DNA from: Osmia lignaria lignaria
Taxonomy: Eukaryota > Arthropoda > Insecta > Hymenoptera > Megachilidae
DNA length: 64,000 bases
Direction: 5' to 3'
Assembly (NCBI RefSeq): GCF_051020975.1
Contig: NW_027478158.1
Location: forward strand, 13,082,001-13,146,000
Below, piece after piece: positions 12,237 through 24,440 of the stretch. Position 1 is the first letter of the stretch. The number at the start of each line of letters is the position of its first letter. The notes beneath the pieces were generated by a model that saw nothing but the letters and a program-made list of their open reading frames with translations, searched no databases and was not told the origin of the DNA. The position numbers and the translations under genes are program-made.

Positions 12237-13945
12237 GTAGGAAACTTAATTCTCTACAAAAAAGGTCTCTTAACATTTTGCATAGCTCGCTTCGTTTCCG
12301 AGATATTTGCAGATTTATCTCAAGGGAAGGGGCATGACGGACATATTTCGAGATATTTCTTCTTCTTGTTGTTCTTCTTCTGCACAGCTAAGCTGGAAGT
12401 GGCATTTGCGGCTCGCACTAGTGCAGAGTTATCTCAAAGAAAGGGGCCACGGTGTTTCTGTATCTCTATTATGTTGGTGCGGCTTCGGAACTTTTAAATA
12501 TCTTGATATATCTCGAGAACTACGCATCTGATCAAAAAATATCATAGAACATAAAAAGTAGGAAACTTAATTCTCTACAAAAAAGGTCTGTTAACATTTT
12601 GCCATAGCTCTCTTCGTTTCCGAGATATTTGCAGATTTATCTCAAGGGAAGGGGCCTGACGGACATATTTCGAGATATTTCTTCTTCTTGTTGTTCTTCT
12701 TCTGCACAGCTAAGCTGGAAGTGGCATTTGCGGCTCGCACTAGTGCAGCGTTATCTCAAAGAAAGGGGCCACGGTGTTTCTGTATCTCTATTATGTTGGT
12801 GCGGCTTCGGAACTTTTAAATATCTTGATATATCTCGAGAACTACGCATCTGATCAAAAAATATCATAGAACATAAAAAGTAGGAAACTTAATTCTCTAC
12901 AAAAAAGGTCTCTTAACATTTTGCCATAGCTCGCTTCGTTTCCGAGATATTTGCAGATATATCTCAAGGGAAGGGGCCTGACGGACATATTTCGAGATAT
13001 TTCTTCTTCTTGTTGTTCTTCTTCTGCACAGCTAAACTGGAAGTGGCATTTCCAGCTCGCAATAGTGCAGAGTTATCTCAAAGAAAGGGGCCACGGTGTT
13101 TCTGTATCTCTATTATGTTGGTGCGGCTTCGGAACTTTTAAATATCTTGATATATCTCGAGAACTACGCATCTGATCAAAAAACATTATAGAACATAAAA
13201 AGTAGGAAACTTAATTCTCTACAAAAAAGGTCTCTTAACATTTTGCCATAGCTCGCTTCGTTTCCGAGATATTTGCAGATTTATCTCAAGGGAAGGGGCC
13301 TGACGGACATATTTCGAGATATTTCTTCTTCTTGTTGTTCTTCTTCTGCACAGCTAAGCTGGAAGTGGCATTTGCAGCTCGCAATAGTGCAGAGTTATCT
13401 CAAAGAAAGGGGCCACGGTGTTTCTGTATCTCTATTATGTGGGTGCGGCTTCGGAACTTTTAAATATCTTGATATATCTCGAGAACTACGCATCTGATCA
13501 AAAAATATCATAGAACATAAAAAGTAGGAAACTTAATTCTCTACAAAAAAGGTCTCTTAACATTTTGCCATAGCTCGCTTCGTTTCCGAGATATTTGCAG
13601 GTTTATCTCAAGAGAAGGGGCCTAACGGACATATTTCGAGATATTTCTTCTTCTTGTTGTTCTTCTTCTGCACAGCTAAGCTGGAAGTGGCATTTGCAGC
13701 TCGCAATAGTGCAGAGTTATCTCAAAGAAAGGGGCCACGGTGTTTCTGTATCTCTATTATGTTGGTGCGGCTTCGGAACTTTTAAATATCTTGATATATC
13801 TCGAGAACTGCGCATCTGATCAAAAAATGTCATAGAACATAAAAAGTAGGAAACTTAATTCTCTACAAAAAAGGTCTCTTAACATTTTGCCATAGCTCGC
13901 TTCGTTTCCGAGATATTTGCAGATTTATCTCAAGGGAAGGGGCCT
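12237..13945 (+). repeat. 12-unit higher-order repeat block, copy 2
   Basis: This is the second copy of 8373-10082. Its first unit (12237-12557) is 321 bp because one C is missing from TTTTGCCATAG. The deletion is private to this copy, so it happened after the duplication or is a sequencing error. Confidence 0.85.
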
Positions 13946-14489
13946 AACGGACATATTTCGAGATATTTCTTCTTCTTGTTGTTCTTCTTCTGCACAGCTA
14001 AACTGGAAGTGGCATTTCCAGCTCGCAATAGTGCAGAGTTATCTCAAAGAAAGGGGCCACGGTGTTTCTGTATCTCTATTATGTTGGTGCGGCTTCGGAA
14101 CTTTTAAATATCTTGCTATATCTCGAGAACTACGCATCTGATCAAAAAATATCATAGAACATAAAAAGCAGGAAACTTGATTCTCTACAAAAAAGGTCTC
14201 TTAACATTTTGCCATAGCTCTCTTCGTTTCCGAGATATTTGCAGATTTATCTCAAGGGAAGGGGCCTGACGGACATATTTCGAGATATTTCTTCTTCTTG
14301 TTGTTCTTCTTCTGCACAGCTAAGCTGGAAGTGGCATTTGCAGCTCGCAATAGTGCAGAGTTATCTCAAAGAAAGGGGCCACGGTGTTTCTGTATCTCTA
14401 TTATGTTGGTGCGGCTTCGGAACTTTTAAATATCTTGATATATCTCGAGAACTGCGCATCTGATCAAAAAATATCATAGAACATAAAAA

Positions 14490-14796
14490 GTAGGAAACTT
14501 AATTCTCTACAAAAAAGGTCTCTTAACATTTTGCCATAGCTCTCTTCGTTTCCGAGATACTTGCAGATTTATCTCAAGGGAAGGGGCCTGACGGACATAT
14601 TTCGAGATATTTCTTCTTCTGCACAGCTAAACTGGAAGTGGCATTTCCAGCTCGCAATAGTGCAGAGTTATCTCAAAGAAAGGGGCCACGGTGTTTCTGT
14701 ATCTCTATTATGTTGGTGCGGCTTCGGAACTTTTAAATATCTTGATATATCTCGAGAACTGCGCATCTGATCAAAAAATATCATAGAACATAAAAA
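14490..14796 (+). repeat. 307-bp unit with a 15-bp deletion in the pyrimidine tract
   Basis: The tract is shortened so that TTCTTCTTCT runs directly into GCACAG. One 10-bp TTCTTCTTCT repeat and the TGTTG spacer are missing, as expected for slippage between the two direct repeats. The same deletion is present at 16729-17035. Confidence 0.95.
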
Positions 14797-16084
14797 GTAG
14801 GAAACTTAATTCTCCACAAAAAAGGTCTCTTAACATTTTGCCATAGCTCGCTTCGTTTCCGAGATATTTGCAGATTTATCTCAAGGGAAGGGGCCTGACG
14901 GACATATTTCGAGATATTTCTTCTTCTTGTTGTTCTTCTTCTGCACAGCTAAGCTGGAAGTGGCATTTGCGGCTCGCACTAGTGCAGAGTTATCTCAAAG
15001 AAAGGGGCCACGGTGTTTCTGTATCTCTATTATGTTGGTGCGGCTTCGGAACTTTTAAATATCTTGATATATCTCGAGAACTACGCATCTGATCAAAAAA
15101 TATCATAGAACATAAAAAGTAGGAAACTTAATTCTCTACAAAAAAGGTCTCTTAACATTTTGCCATAGCTAGCTTCGTTTCCGAGATATTTGCAGATTTA
15201 TCTCAAGGGAAGGGGCCTGACGGACATATTTCGAGATATTTCTTCTTCTTGTTGTTCTTCTTCTGCACAGCTAAACTGGAAGTGGCATTTCCAGCTCGCA
15301 ATAGTGCAGAGTTATCTCAAAGAAAGGACCCACGGTGTTTCTGTATCTCTATTATGTTGGTGCGGCTTCGGAACTTTTAAATATCTTGATATATCTCGAG
15401 AACTACGCATCTGATCAAAAAATATCGTAGAACATAAAAAGTAGGAAACTTAATTCTCTACAAATAAAGTCTCTTAACATTTTGCCACAGCTCGCTTCGT
15501 TTCCGAGATATTTGCAGATTTATCTCAAGGGAAGGGGCCTGACGGACATATTTCGAGATATTTCTTCTTCTTGTTGTTCTTCTTCTGCACAGCTAAGCTG
15601 GAAGTGGCATTTGCAGCTCGCAATAGTGCAGAGTTATCTCAAAGAAAGGGGCCACGGTGTTTCTGTATCTCTATTATGTTGGTGCGGCTTCGGAACTTTT
15701 AAATATCTTGATATATCTCGAGAACTGCGACTCTGATCAAAAAATATCATAGAACATAAAAAGTAGGAAACATAATTCTCTACAAAAAAGGTCTCTTAAC
15801 ATTTTGCCATAGCTCGCTTCGTTTCCGAGATATTTGCAGATTTATCTCAAGGGAAGGGGCCTGACGGACATATTTCGAGATATTTCTTCTTCTTGTTGTT
15901 CTTCTTCTGCACAGCTAAGCTGGAAGTGGCATTTGCAGCTCGCAATAGTGCAGAGTTATCTCAAAGAAAGGGGCCACGGTGTTTCTGTATCTCTATTATG
16001 TTGGTGCGGCTTCGGAACTTTTAAATATCTTGATATATCTCGAGAACTGCGCATCTGATCAAAAAATATCATAGAACATAAAAA

Positions 16085-16406
16085 GTAGGAAACATAATTC
16101 TCTACAAAAAAGGTCTCTTAACATTTTGCCATAGCTCGCTTCGTTTCCGAGATATTTGCAGATTTATCTCAAGGGAAGGGGCCTGACGGACATATTTCCA
16201 GATATTTCTTCTTCTTGTTGTTCTTCTTCTGCACAGCTAAACTGGAAGTGGCATTTGCGGCTCGCACTAGTGCAGCGTTATCTCAAAGAAAGGGGCCACG
16301 GTGTTTCTGTATCTCTATCATGTTGGTGCGGCTTCGGAACTTTTAAATATCTTGATATATCTCGAGAACTACGCATCTGATCAAAAAATATCATAGAACA
16401 TAAAAA
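16085..16406 (+). repeat. Mosaic unit joining two mid-unit haplotypes
   Basis: This unit has CTAAACTGG, otherwise linked to TTTCCAGCTCG, directly followed by TTGCGGCTCGCAC and GTGCAGCG, otherwise linked to CTAAGCTGG. The switch falls within about 20 bp. Short-tract conversion or a crossover inside the unit is the likely cause; a single G to A change in the second haplotype would also explain it. Confidence 0.6.
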
Positions 16407-16728
16407 GTAGGAAACTTGATTCTCTACAAACAAGGTCTCTTAACATTTTGCCATAGCTCGCTTCGTTTCCGAGATATTTGCAGATATATCTCAAGGGAAG
16501 GGGCCTGACGGACATATTTCGAGATATTTCTTCTTCTTGTTGTTCTTCTTCTGCACAGCTAAACTGGAAGTGGCATTTCCAGCTCGCAATAGTGCAGAGT
16601 TATCTCAAAGAAAGGGGCCACGGTGTTTCTGTATCTCTATTATGTTGGTGCGGCTTCGGAACTTTTAAATATCTTGATATATCTCGAGAACTACGCATCT
16701 GATCAAAAAACATTATAGAACATAAAAA

Positions 16729-17035
16729 GTAGGAAACTTAATTCTCTACAAAAAAGGTCTCTTAACATTTTGCCATAGCTCTCTTCGTTTCCGAGATATT
16801 TGCAGATTTATCTCAAGGGAAGGGGCCTGACGGACATATTTCGAGATATTTCTTCTTCTGCACAGCTAAACTGGAAGTGGCATTTCCAGCTCGCAATAGT
16901 GCAGAGTTATCTCAAAGAAAGGGGCCACGGTGTTTCTGTATCTCTATTATGTTGGTGCGGCTTCGGAACTTTTAAATATCTTGATATATCTCGAGAACTG
17001 CGCATCTGATCAAAAAATATCATAGAACATAAAAA
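16729..17035 (+). repeat. Second 307-bp unit with the same 15-bp deletion
   Basis: This unit lies 2239 bp (7 units minus 15 bp) after the first 307-bp unit and shares its TTTCCAGCTCG and GAACTGCGC variants, and is followed like it by TCTCCACAAAA. It is most simply a descendant of the same event, copied by unequal exchange. It differs in GATATTTGCAG against GATACTTGCAG near 14557. Confidence 0.9.
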
Positions 17036-18323
17036 GTAGGAAACTTAATTCTCCACAAAAAAGGTCTCTTAACATTTTGCCATAGCTCGCTTCGTTTCCG
17101 AGATATTTGCAGATTTATCTCAAGGGAAGGGGCCTGACGGACATATTTCGAGATATTTCTTCTTCTTGTTGTTCTTCTTCTGCACAGCTAAGCTGGAAGT
17201 GGCATTTGCAGCTCGCAATAGTGCAGAGTTATCTCAAAGAAAGGGGCCACGGTGTTTCTGTATCTCTATTATGTTGGTGCGGCTTCGGAACTTTTAAATA
17301 TCTTGATATATCTCGAGAACTGCGCATCTGATCAAAAAATATCATAGAACCTAAAAAGTAGGAAACTTAATTCTCTACAAAAAAGGTCTCTTAACATTTT
17401 GCCATAGCTCTCTTCGTTTCCGAGATATTTGCAGATTTATCTCAAGGGAAGGGGCCTGACGGACATATTTCGAGATATTTCTTCTTCTTGTTGTTCTTCT
17501 TCTGCACAGCTAAACTGGAAGTGGCATTTCCAGCTCGCAATAGTGCAGAGTTATCTCAAAGAAAGGAGCCACGGTGTTTCTGTATCTCTATTATGTTGGT
17601 GCGGCTTCGGAACTTTTAAATATCTTGATATATCTCGAGAACTACGCATCTGATCAAAAAATATCGTAGAACATAAAAAGTAGGAAACTTAATTCTCTAC
17701 AAATAAAGTCTCTTAACATTTTGCCATAGCTCGCTTCGTTTCCGAGATATTTGCAGATTTATCTCGAGGGAAGTGGCCTGACGGACATATTTCGAGATAT
17801 TTCTTCTTCTTGTTGTTCTTCTTCTGCACAGCTAAGCTGGAAGTGGCATTTGCAGCTCGCAATAGTGCAGAGTTATCTCAAAGAAAGGGGCCACGGTGTT
17901 TCTGTATCTCTATTATGTTGGTGCGGCTTCGGAACTTTTAAATATCTTGATATATCTCGAGAACTACGCATCTGATCAAAAAACATTATAGAACATAAAA
18001 AGTAGGAAACTTAATTCTCTACAAAAAAGGTCTCTTAACATTTTGCCATAGCTCGCTTCGTTTCCGAGATATTTGCAGATTTATCTCAAGGGAAGGGGCC
18101 TGACGGACATATTTCGAGATATTTCTTCTTCTTGTTGTTCTTCTTCTGCACAGCTAAGCTGGAAGTGGCATTTGCGGCTCGCACTAGTGCAGCGTTATCT
18201 CAAAGAAAGGGGCCACGGTGTTTCTGTATCTCTATTATGTTGGTGCGGCATCGGAACTTTTAAATATCTTGATATATCTCGAGAATTACGCATCTGATCA
18301 AAAAATATCATAGAACATAAAAA

Positions 18324-18967
18324 GTAGGAAACTTAATTCTCTACAAAAAAGGTCTCTTAACATTTTGCCATAGCTCGCTTCGTTTCCGAGATATTTGCAG
18401 ATATATCTCAAGGGAAGGGGCCTGACGGACATATTTCGAGATATTTCTTCTTCTTGTTGTTCTTCTTCTGCACAGCTAAGCTGGAAGTGGCATTTACAGC
18501 TCGCAATAGTGCAAAGTTATCTCAAAGAAAGGGGCCACGGTGTTTCTGTATCTCTATTATGTTGGTGCGGCTTCGGAACTTTTAAATACCTTGATATATC
18601 TCGAGAACTGCGCATCTGATCAAAAAATATCATAGAACATAAAAAGTAGGAAACTTAATTCTCTACAAAAAAGGTCTCTTAACATTTTGCCATAGCTCTC
18701 TTCGTTTACGAGATATTTGCAGATTTATCTCAAGGGAAGGGGCCTGACGGACATATTTCGAGATATTTCTTCTTCTTGTTGTTCTTCTTCTGCACAGCTA
18801 AACTGGAAGTGGCATTTCCAGCTCGCAATAGTGCAGAGTTATCTCAAAGAAAGGAGCCACGGTGTTTCTGTATCTCTATTATGTTGGTGCGGCTTCGGAA
18901 CTTTTAAATATCTTGATATATCTCGAGAACTACGCATCTGATCAAAAAATATCATAGAACATAAAAA
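18324..18967 (+). repeat. 8-unit-offset pair, copy 1
   Basis: Two units recur at 20900-21543, an offset of 2576 bp (8 x 322). Shared rare variants are TTTACAGCTCG with GTGCAAAG in the first unit, and CGTTTACGAGAT with AAAGGAGCC in the second. Several private substitutions separate the copies, so this is older than the domain V repeats. Confidence 0.75.
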
Positions 18968-20899
18968 GTAGGAAACATAATTCTCTACAAAAAAGGTCTC
19001 TTAACATTTTGCCATAGCTCGCTTCGTTTCCGAGATATTTGCAGATTTATCTCAAGGGAAGGGGCCTAACGGACATATTTCGAGATATTTCTTCTTCTTG
19101 TTGTTCTTCTTCTGCACAGCTAAGCTGGAAGTGGCATTTGCAGCTCGCAATAGTGCAGAGTTATCTCAAAGAAAGGGGCCACGGTGTTTCTGTATCTCTA
19201 TTATGTTGGTGCGGCTTCGGAACTTTTAAATATCTTGATATATCTCGAGAACTACGCATCTGATCAAAAAATATCGTAGAACATAAAAAGTAGGAAACTT
19301 AATTCTCTACAAATAAAGTCTCTTAACATTTTGCCATAGCTCGCTTCGTTTCCGAGATATTTGCAGGTTTATCTCAAGGGAAGGGGCCTGACGGACATAT
19401 TTCGAGATATTTCTTCTTCTTGTTGTTCTTCTTCTGCACAGCTAAGCTGGAAGTGGCATTTGCAGCTCGCAATAGTGCAGAGTTATCTCAAAGAAAGGGG
19501 CCACGGTGTTTCTGTATCTCTATTATGTTGGTGCGGCTTCGGAACTTTTAAATATCTTGATATATCTCGAGAACTGCGACTCTGATCAAAAAATATCATA
19601 GAACATAAAAAGTAGGAAACATAATTCTCTACAAAAAAGGTCTCTTAACATTTTGCCATAGCTCGCTTCGTTTCCGAGATATTTGCAGATTTATCTCAAG
19701 GGAAGGGGCCTAACGGACATATTTCGAGATATTTCTTCTTCTTGTTGTTCTTCTTCTGCACAGCTAAACTGGAAGTGGCATTTCCAGCTCGCAATAGTGC
19801 AGAGTTATCTCAAAGAAAGGGGCCACGGTGTTTCTGTATCTCTATTATGTTGGTGCGGCTTCGGAACTTTTAAATATCTTGATATATCTCGAGAACTACG
19901 CATCTGATCAAAAAATATCATAGAACATAAAAAGTAGGAAACTTAATTCTCTACAAAAAAGGTCTCTTAACATTTTGCCATAGCTCTCTTCGTTTCCGAG
20001 ATATTTGCAGATTTATCTCAAGGGAAGGGGCCTGACGGACATATTTCGAGATATTTCTTCTTCTTGTTGTTCTTCTTCTGCACAGCTAAGCTGGAAGTGG
20101 CATTTGCAGCTCGCAATAGTGCAGAGTTATCTCAAAGAAAGGGGCCACGGTGTTTCTGTATCTCTATTATGTTGGTGCGGCTTCGGAACTTTTAAATATC
20201 TTGATATATCTCGAGAACTGCGCATCTGATCAAAAAATATCATAGAACATAAAAAGTAGGAAACTTAATTTTCTACAAAAAAGGTCTCTTAACATTTTGC
20301 CATAGCTCGCTTCGTTTCCGAGATATTTGCAGGTTTATCTCAAGGGAAGGGGCCTGACGGACATATTTCGAGATATTTCTTCTTCTTGTTGTTCTTCTTC
20401 TGCACAGCTAAGCTGGAAGTGGCATTTGCGGCTCGCACTAGTGCAGCGTTATCTCAAAGAAAGGGGCCACGGTGTTTCTGTATCTCTAGTATGTTGGTGC
20501 GGCTTCGGAACTTTTAAATATCTTGATATATCTCGAGAACTACGCATCTGATCAAAAAATATCATAGAACATAAAAAGTAGCAAACTTAATTCTCTACAA
20601 AAAAGGTCTCTTAACATTTTGCCATAGCTCGCTTCGTTTCCGAGATATTTGCAGATTTATCTCAAGGGAAGGGGCCTGACGGACATATTTCGAGATATTT
20701 CTTCTTCTTGTTGTTCTTCTTCTGCACAGCTAAGCTGGAAGTGGCATTTGCAGCTCGCAATAGTGCAGAGTTATCTCAAAGAAAGGGGCCACGGTGTTTC
20801 TGTATCTCTATTATGTTGGTGCGGCTTTGGAACTTTTAAATATCTTGATATATCTCGAGAACTACGCATCTGATCAAAAAACATTATAGAACATAAAAA

Positions 20900-21543
20900 G
20901 TAGGAAACTTAATTCTCTACAAAAAAGGTCTCTTAACATTTTGCCATAGCTCGCTTCGTTTCCGAGATATTTGCAGATTTATCTCAAGGGAAGGGGCCTG
21001 ACGGACATATTTCGAGATATTTCTTCTTCTTGTTGTTCTTCTTCTGCACAGCTAAGCTGGAAGTGGCATTTACAGCTCGCAATAGTGCAAAGTTATCTCA
21101 AAGAAAGGGGCCACGGTGTTTCTGTATCTCTATTATGTTGGTGCGGCTTCGGAACTTTTAAATATCTTGATATATCTCGAGAACTGCGCATCTGATCAAA
21201 AAATATCATAGAACATAAAAAGTAGGAAACTTAATTCTCTACAAAAAAGGTCTCTTAACATTTTGCCATAGCTCTCTTCGTTTACGAGATATTTGCAGAT
21301 TTATCTCAAGGGAAGGGGCCTGACGGACATATTTCGAGATATTTCTTCTTCTTGTTGTTCTTCTTCTGCACAGCTAAACTGGAAGTGGCATTTCCAGCTC
21401 GCAATAGTGCAGAGTTATCTCAAAGAAAGGAGCCACGGTGTTTCTGTATCTCTATTCTGTTGGTGCGGCTTCGGAACTTTTAAATATCTTGATATATCTC
21501 GAGAACTACGCATCTGATCAAAAAATATCATAGAACATAAAAA
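20900..21543 (+). repeat. 8-unit-offset pair, copy 2
   Basis: This matches 18324-18967 through the linked variants TTTACAGCTCG / GTGCAAAG and CGTTTACGAGAT / AAAGGAGCC. The second unit adds a private ATTCTGTTGG. Confidence 0.75.
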
Positions 21544-24119
21544 GTAGGAAACTTAATTCTCTACAAAAAAGGTCTCTTAACATTTTGCCATAGCTCGCTT
21601 CGTTTCCGAGATATTTGCAGATTTATCTCAAGGGAAGGGGCCTGACGGACATATTTCGAGATATTTCTTCTTCTTGTTGTTCTTCTTCTGCACAGCTAAG
21701 CTGGAAGTGGCATTTGCGGCTCGCACTAGTGCAGCGTTATCTCAAAGAAAGGGGCCGCGGTGTTTCTGTATCTCTATTATGTTGGTGCGGCTTCGGAACT
21801 TTTAAATATCTTGATATATCTCGAGAACTACGCATCTGATCAAAAAATATCATAGAACATAAAAAGTAGGAAACTTAATTCTCTACAAAAAAGGTCTCTT
21901 AACATTTTGCCATAGCTCGCTTCGTTTCCGAGATATTTGCAGATTTATCTCAAGGGAAGGGGCATGACGGACATATTTCGAGATATTTCTTCTTCTTGTT
22001 GTTCTTCTTCTGCACAGCTAAGCTGGAAGTGGCATTTGCGGCTAGCACTAGTGCAGAGTTATCTCAAAGAAAGGGGCCACGGTGTTTCTGTATCTCTATT
22101 TTGTTGGTGCGGCTTCGGAACTTTTAAATATCTCGATATATCTCGAAAACTACGCTTCTGATCAAAAAATATCATAGAACATAAATTGTAGGAAACATAA
22201 TTCTCTACAAAAAAGGTCTCTTAACATTTTGCCATAGCTCGCTTCGTTTCCGAGATATTTGCAGCTATATCTCAAGGGAAGGGGCCTGACGGACATATTT
22301 CGAGATATTTCTTCTTCTTGTTGTTCTTCTTCTGCACAGCTAAACTGGAAGTGGCATTTCCAGCTCGCAATAGTGCAGAGTTATCTCAAAGAAAGGGGCC
22401 ACGGTGTTTCTGTATCTCTATTATGTTGGTGCGGCTTCGGAACTTTTAAATATCTTAATATATCTCGAGAACTACGCATCTGATCAAAAAATATCATAGA
22501 ACATAAAAAGTAGGAAACCTAATTTTCTACAAAAAAGGTCTCTTAACATTTTGCCGTAGCTCGCTTCGTTTCCGAGATATTTGCAGATTTATCTCAAGGG
22601 AAGGGGCCTGAAGGACATATTTCGAAATATTTCTTATTCTCGTTGTTCTTCTTCTGCACAGCTAAGCTAGAAGTGGCATTTGCAGCTCGCAATAGTGCAG
22701 AGTTATCTCAAAGAAAGGGGCCACGGTGTTTCTGTACCACTATTATGTTGGTGCAGCTTCGGAGCTTTTAAATATCTTGATATATCTCGAGAACTACGCG
22801 TCTGATCAAAAAATATCATAGAACATAAAAAGAAGGAAACTTAATTCTCTACAAAAAAGGTATCTTAACATTTTGCCATAGCTCGCTTCGTTTCCGAGAT
22901 ATTTGCAGATTTATCTCAAGGGAAGGGGCCTGACGGACATATTTCGAGATATTTCTTCTTCTTGTTGTTCTTCTTCTGCACAGGTAAGCTGGAAGTGGCA
23001 TTTGCAGCTCGCAATAGTGCAGAGTTATCTCAAAGAAAGGGGCCACGGTGTTTCTGTATCTCTATTATGTTGGTGCGGCTTCGGAACTTTTAAATATCTC
23101 GATATATCTCGAAAACTACGCTTCTGATCAAAAAATATCATAGAACGTAAATTGTAGGAAACATAATTCTCTACAAAAAAGGTCTCTTAACATTTTGCCA
23201 TAGCTCGCTTCGTTTCCGAGATATTTGCAGATTTATCTCAAGGGAAGGGGTCTGACGGACATATTTCGAGATATTTCTTCTTCTTGTTGTTCTTCTTCTG
23301 CACAGCTAAGCTGGAAGTGGCATTTGCAGCTCGCAATAGTGCAGAGTTATCTCAAAGAATGGGGCCACGGTGTTTCTGTATCTCTATTATGTTGGTGCGG
23401 CTTCGGAACTTTTAAATATCTCGATATATCTCGAGAACTACGCATCTGATCAAAAAATATCATAGAACATAAAAAGTAGGAAACTTAATTCTCTACAAAA
23501 CAGGTATCTTAACATTTTGCCATAGCTCGCTTCGTTTCCGAGATATTTGCAGATTTATCTCAAGGGAAGGGGCCTGACGGACATATTTCGAGATATTCCT
23601 TCTTCTTGTTGTTCTTCTTCTGCACAGGTAAGCTGGAAGTGGCATTTGCAGCTCGCAATAGTGCAGAGTTATCTCAAAGAAAGGGGCCACGGTGTTTCTG
23701 TATCTCTATTATGTTGGTGCGGCTTCGGAACTTTTAAATATCTCGATATATCTCGAAAACTACGCTTCTGATCAAAAAATATCATAGAACATAAAAAGTA
23801 GGAAACATAATTCCCTACAAAAAAGGACTCTTAACATTTTGCCATAGCTCGCTTCGTTTCCGAGATATTTGCAGATTTATCTCAAGGGAAGCGGCCTGAC
23901 GGACATATTTCGAGATATTTCTTCTTCTTGTTGTTCTTCTTCTGCACAGCTAAGCTCGAAGCGGCATTTGCAGCTCGCAATAGTGCAGAGTTATCTCAAA
24001 GAAAGGGGCCACGGTGTTTCTGTATCTCTATTATGTTGGTGCGGCTTCGGAACTTTTAAATATCTTGCTATATCTCGAGAACTACGCATCTGACCAAAAA
24101 ATATCATAGGACATAAAAA

Positions 24120-24440
24120 GTAGAAACTTAATTCTCTACAAAAAACGTCTCTTAACATTTTGCCATAGCTCGCTTCGTTTCCGAGATATTTGCAGATATA
24201 TCTCAAGGGAAGGGGCCTGACGGACATATTTCGAGATATTTCTTCTTCTTGTTGTTCTTCTTCTGCACAGCTAAGCTGGAAGTGGCATTTGCAGTTCGCA
24301 ATAGTGCAGAGTTATCTCAAAGAAAGGGGCCACGGTGTTTCTGTATCTCTATTATGTTGGTGCGGCTTCGGATCTTTTAAATATCTTGATATATCTCGAG
24401 AACTACGCATCTGATCAAAAAATATCATAGAACATACAAA
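24120..24440 (+). repeat. 321-bp unit (1-bp deletion)
   Basis: The unit starts GTAGAAAC where others have GTAGGAAAC, so one G is missing. It is not seen in another unit and could be a real private deletion or a sequencing error. Confidence 0.8.

Larger units (their letters stand above)
1..21865 (+). repeat. Array domain I: multi-haplotype long-period block
   Basis: Units here mix distinct mid-unit haplotypes: CTAAACTGG with TTTCCAGCTCG; CTAAGCTGG with TTGCGGCTCGCAC and GTGCAGCG; and CTAAGCTGG with TTGCAGCTCGCAATAG. The GTGCAGCG variant (last seen near 21735) and the ACATTATAG variant (last near 20880) are absent from the rest of the window. The CTCGAAAAC end-haplotype of later domains is absent here. 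Long stretches recur at offsets of 9, 12 and 16 units, so this domain was amplified by large blocks. Confidence 0.85.

Noticed and set aside
23991..24227. 78-codon minus-strand frame crossing a unit boundary
   Set aside because: It is produced by the private 1-bp deletion in the unit at 24120, which shifts phase across the junction. No start context or conservation supports it.
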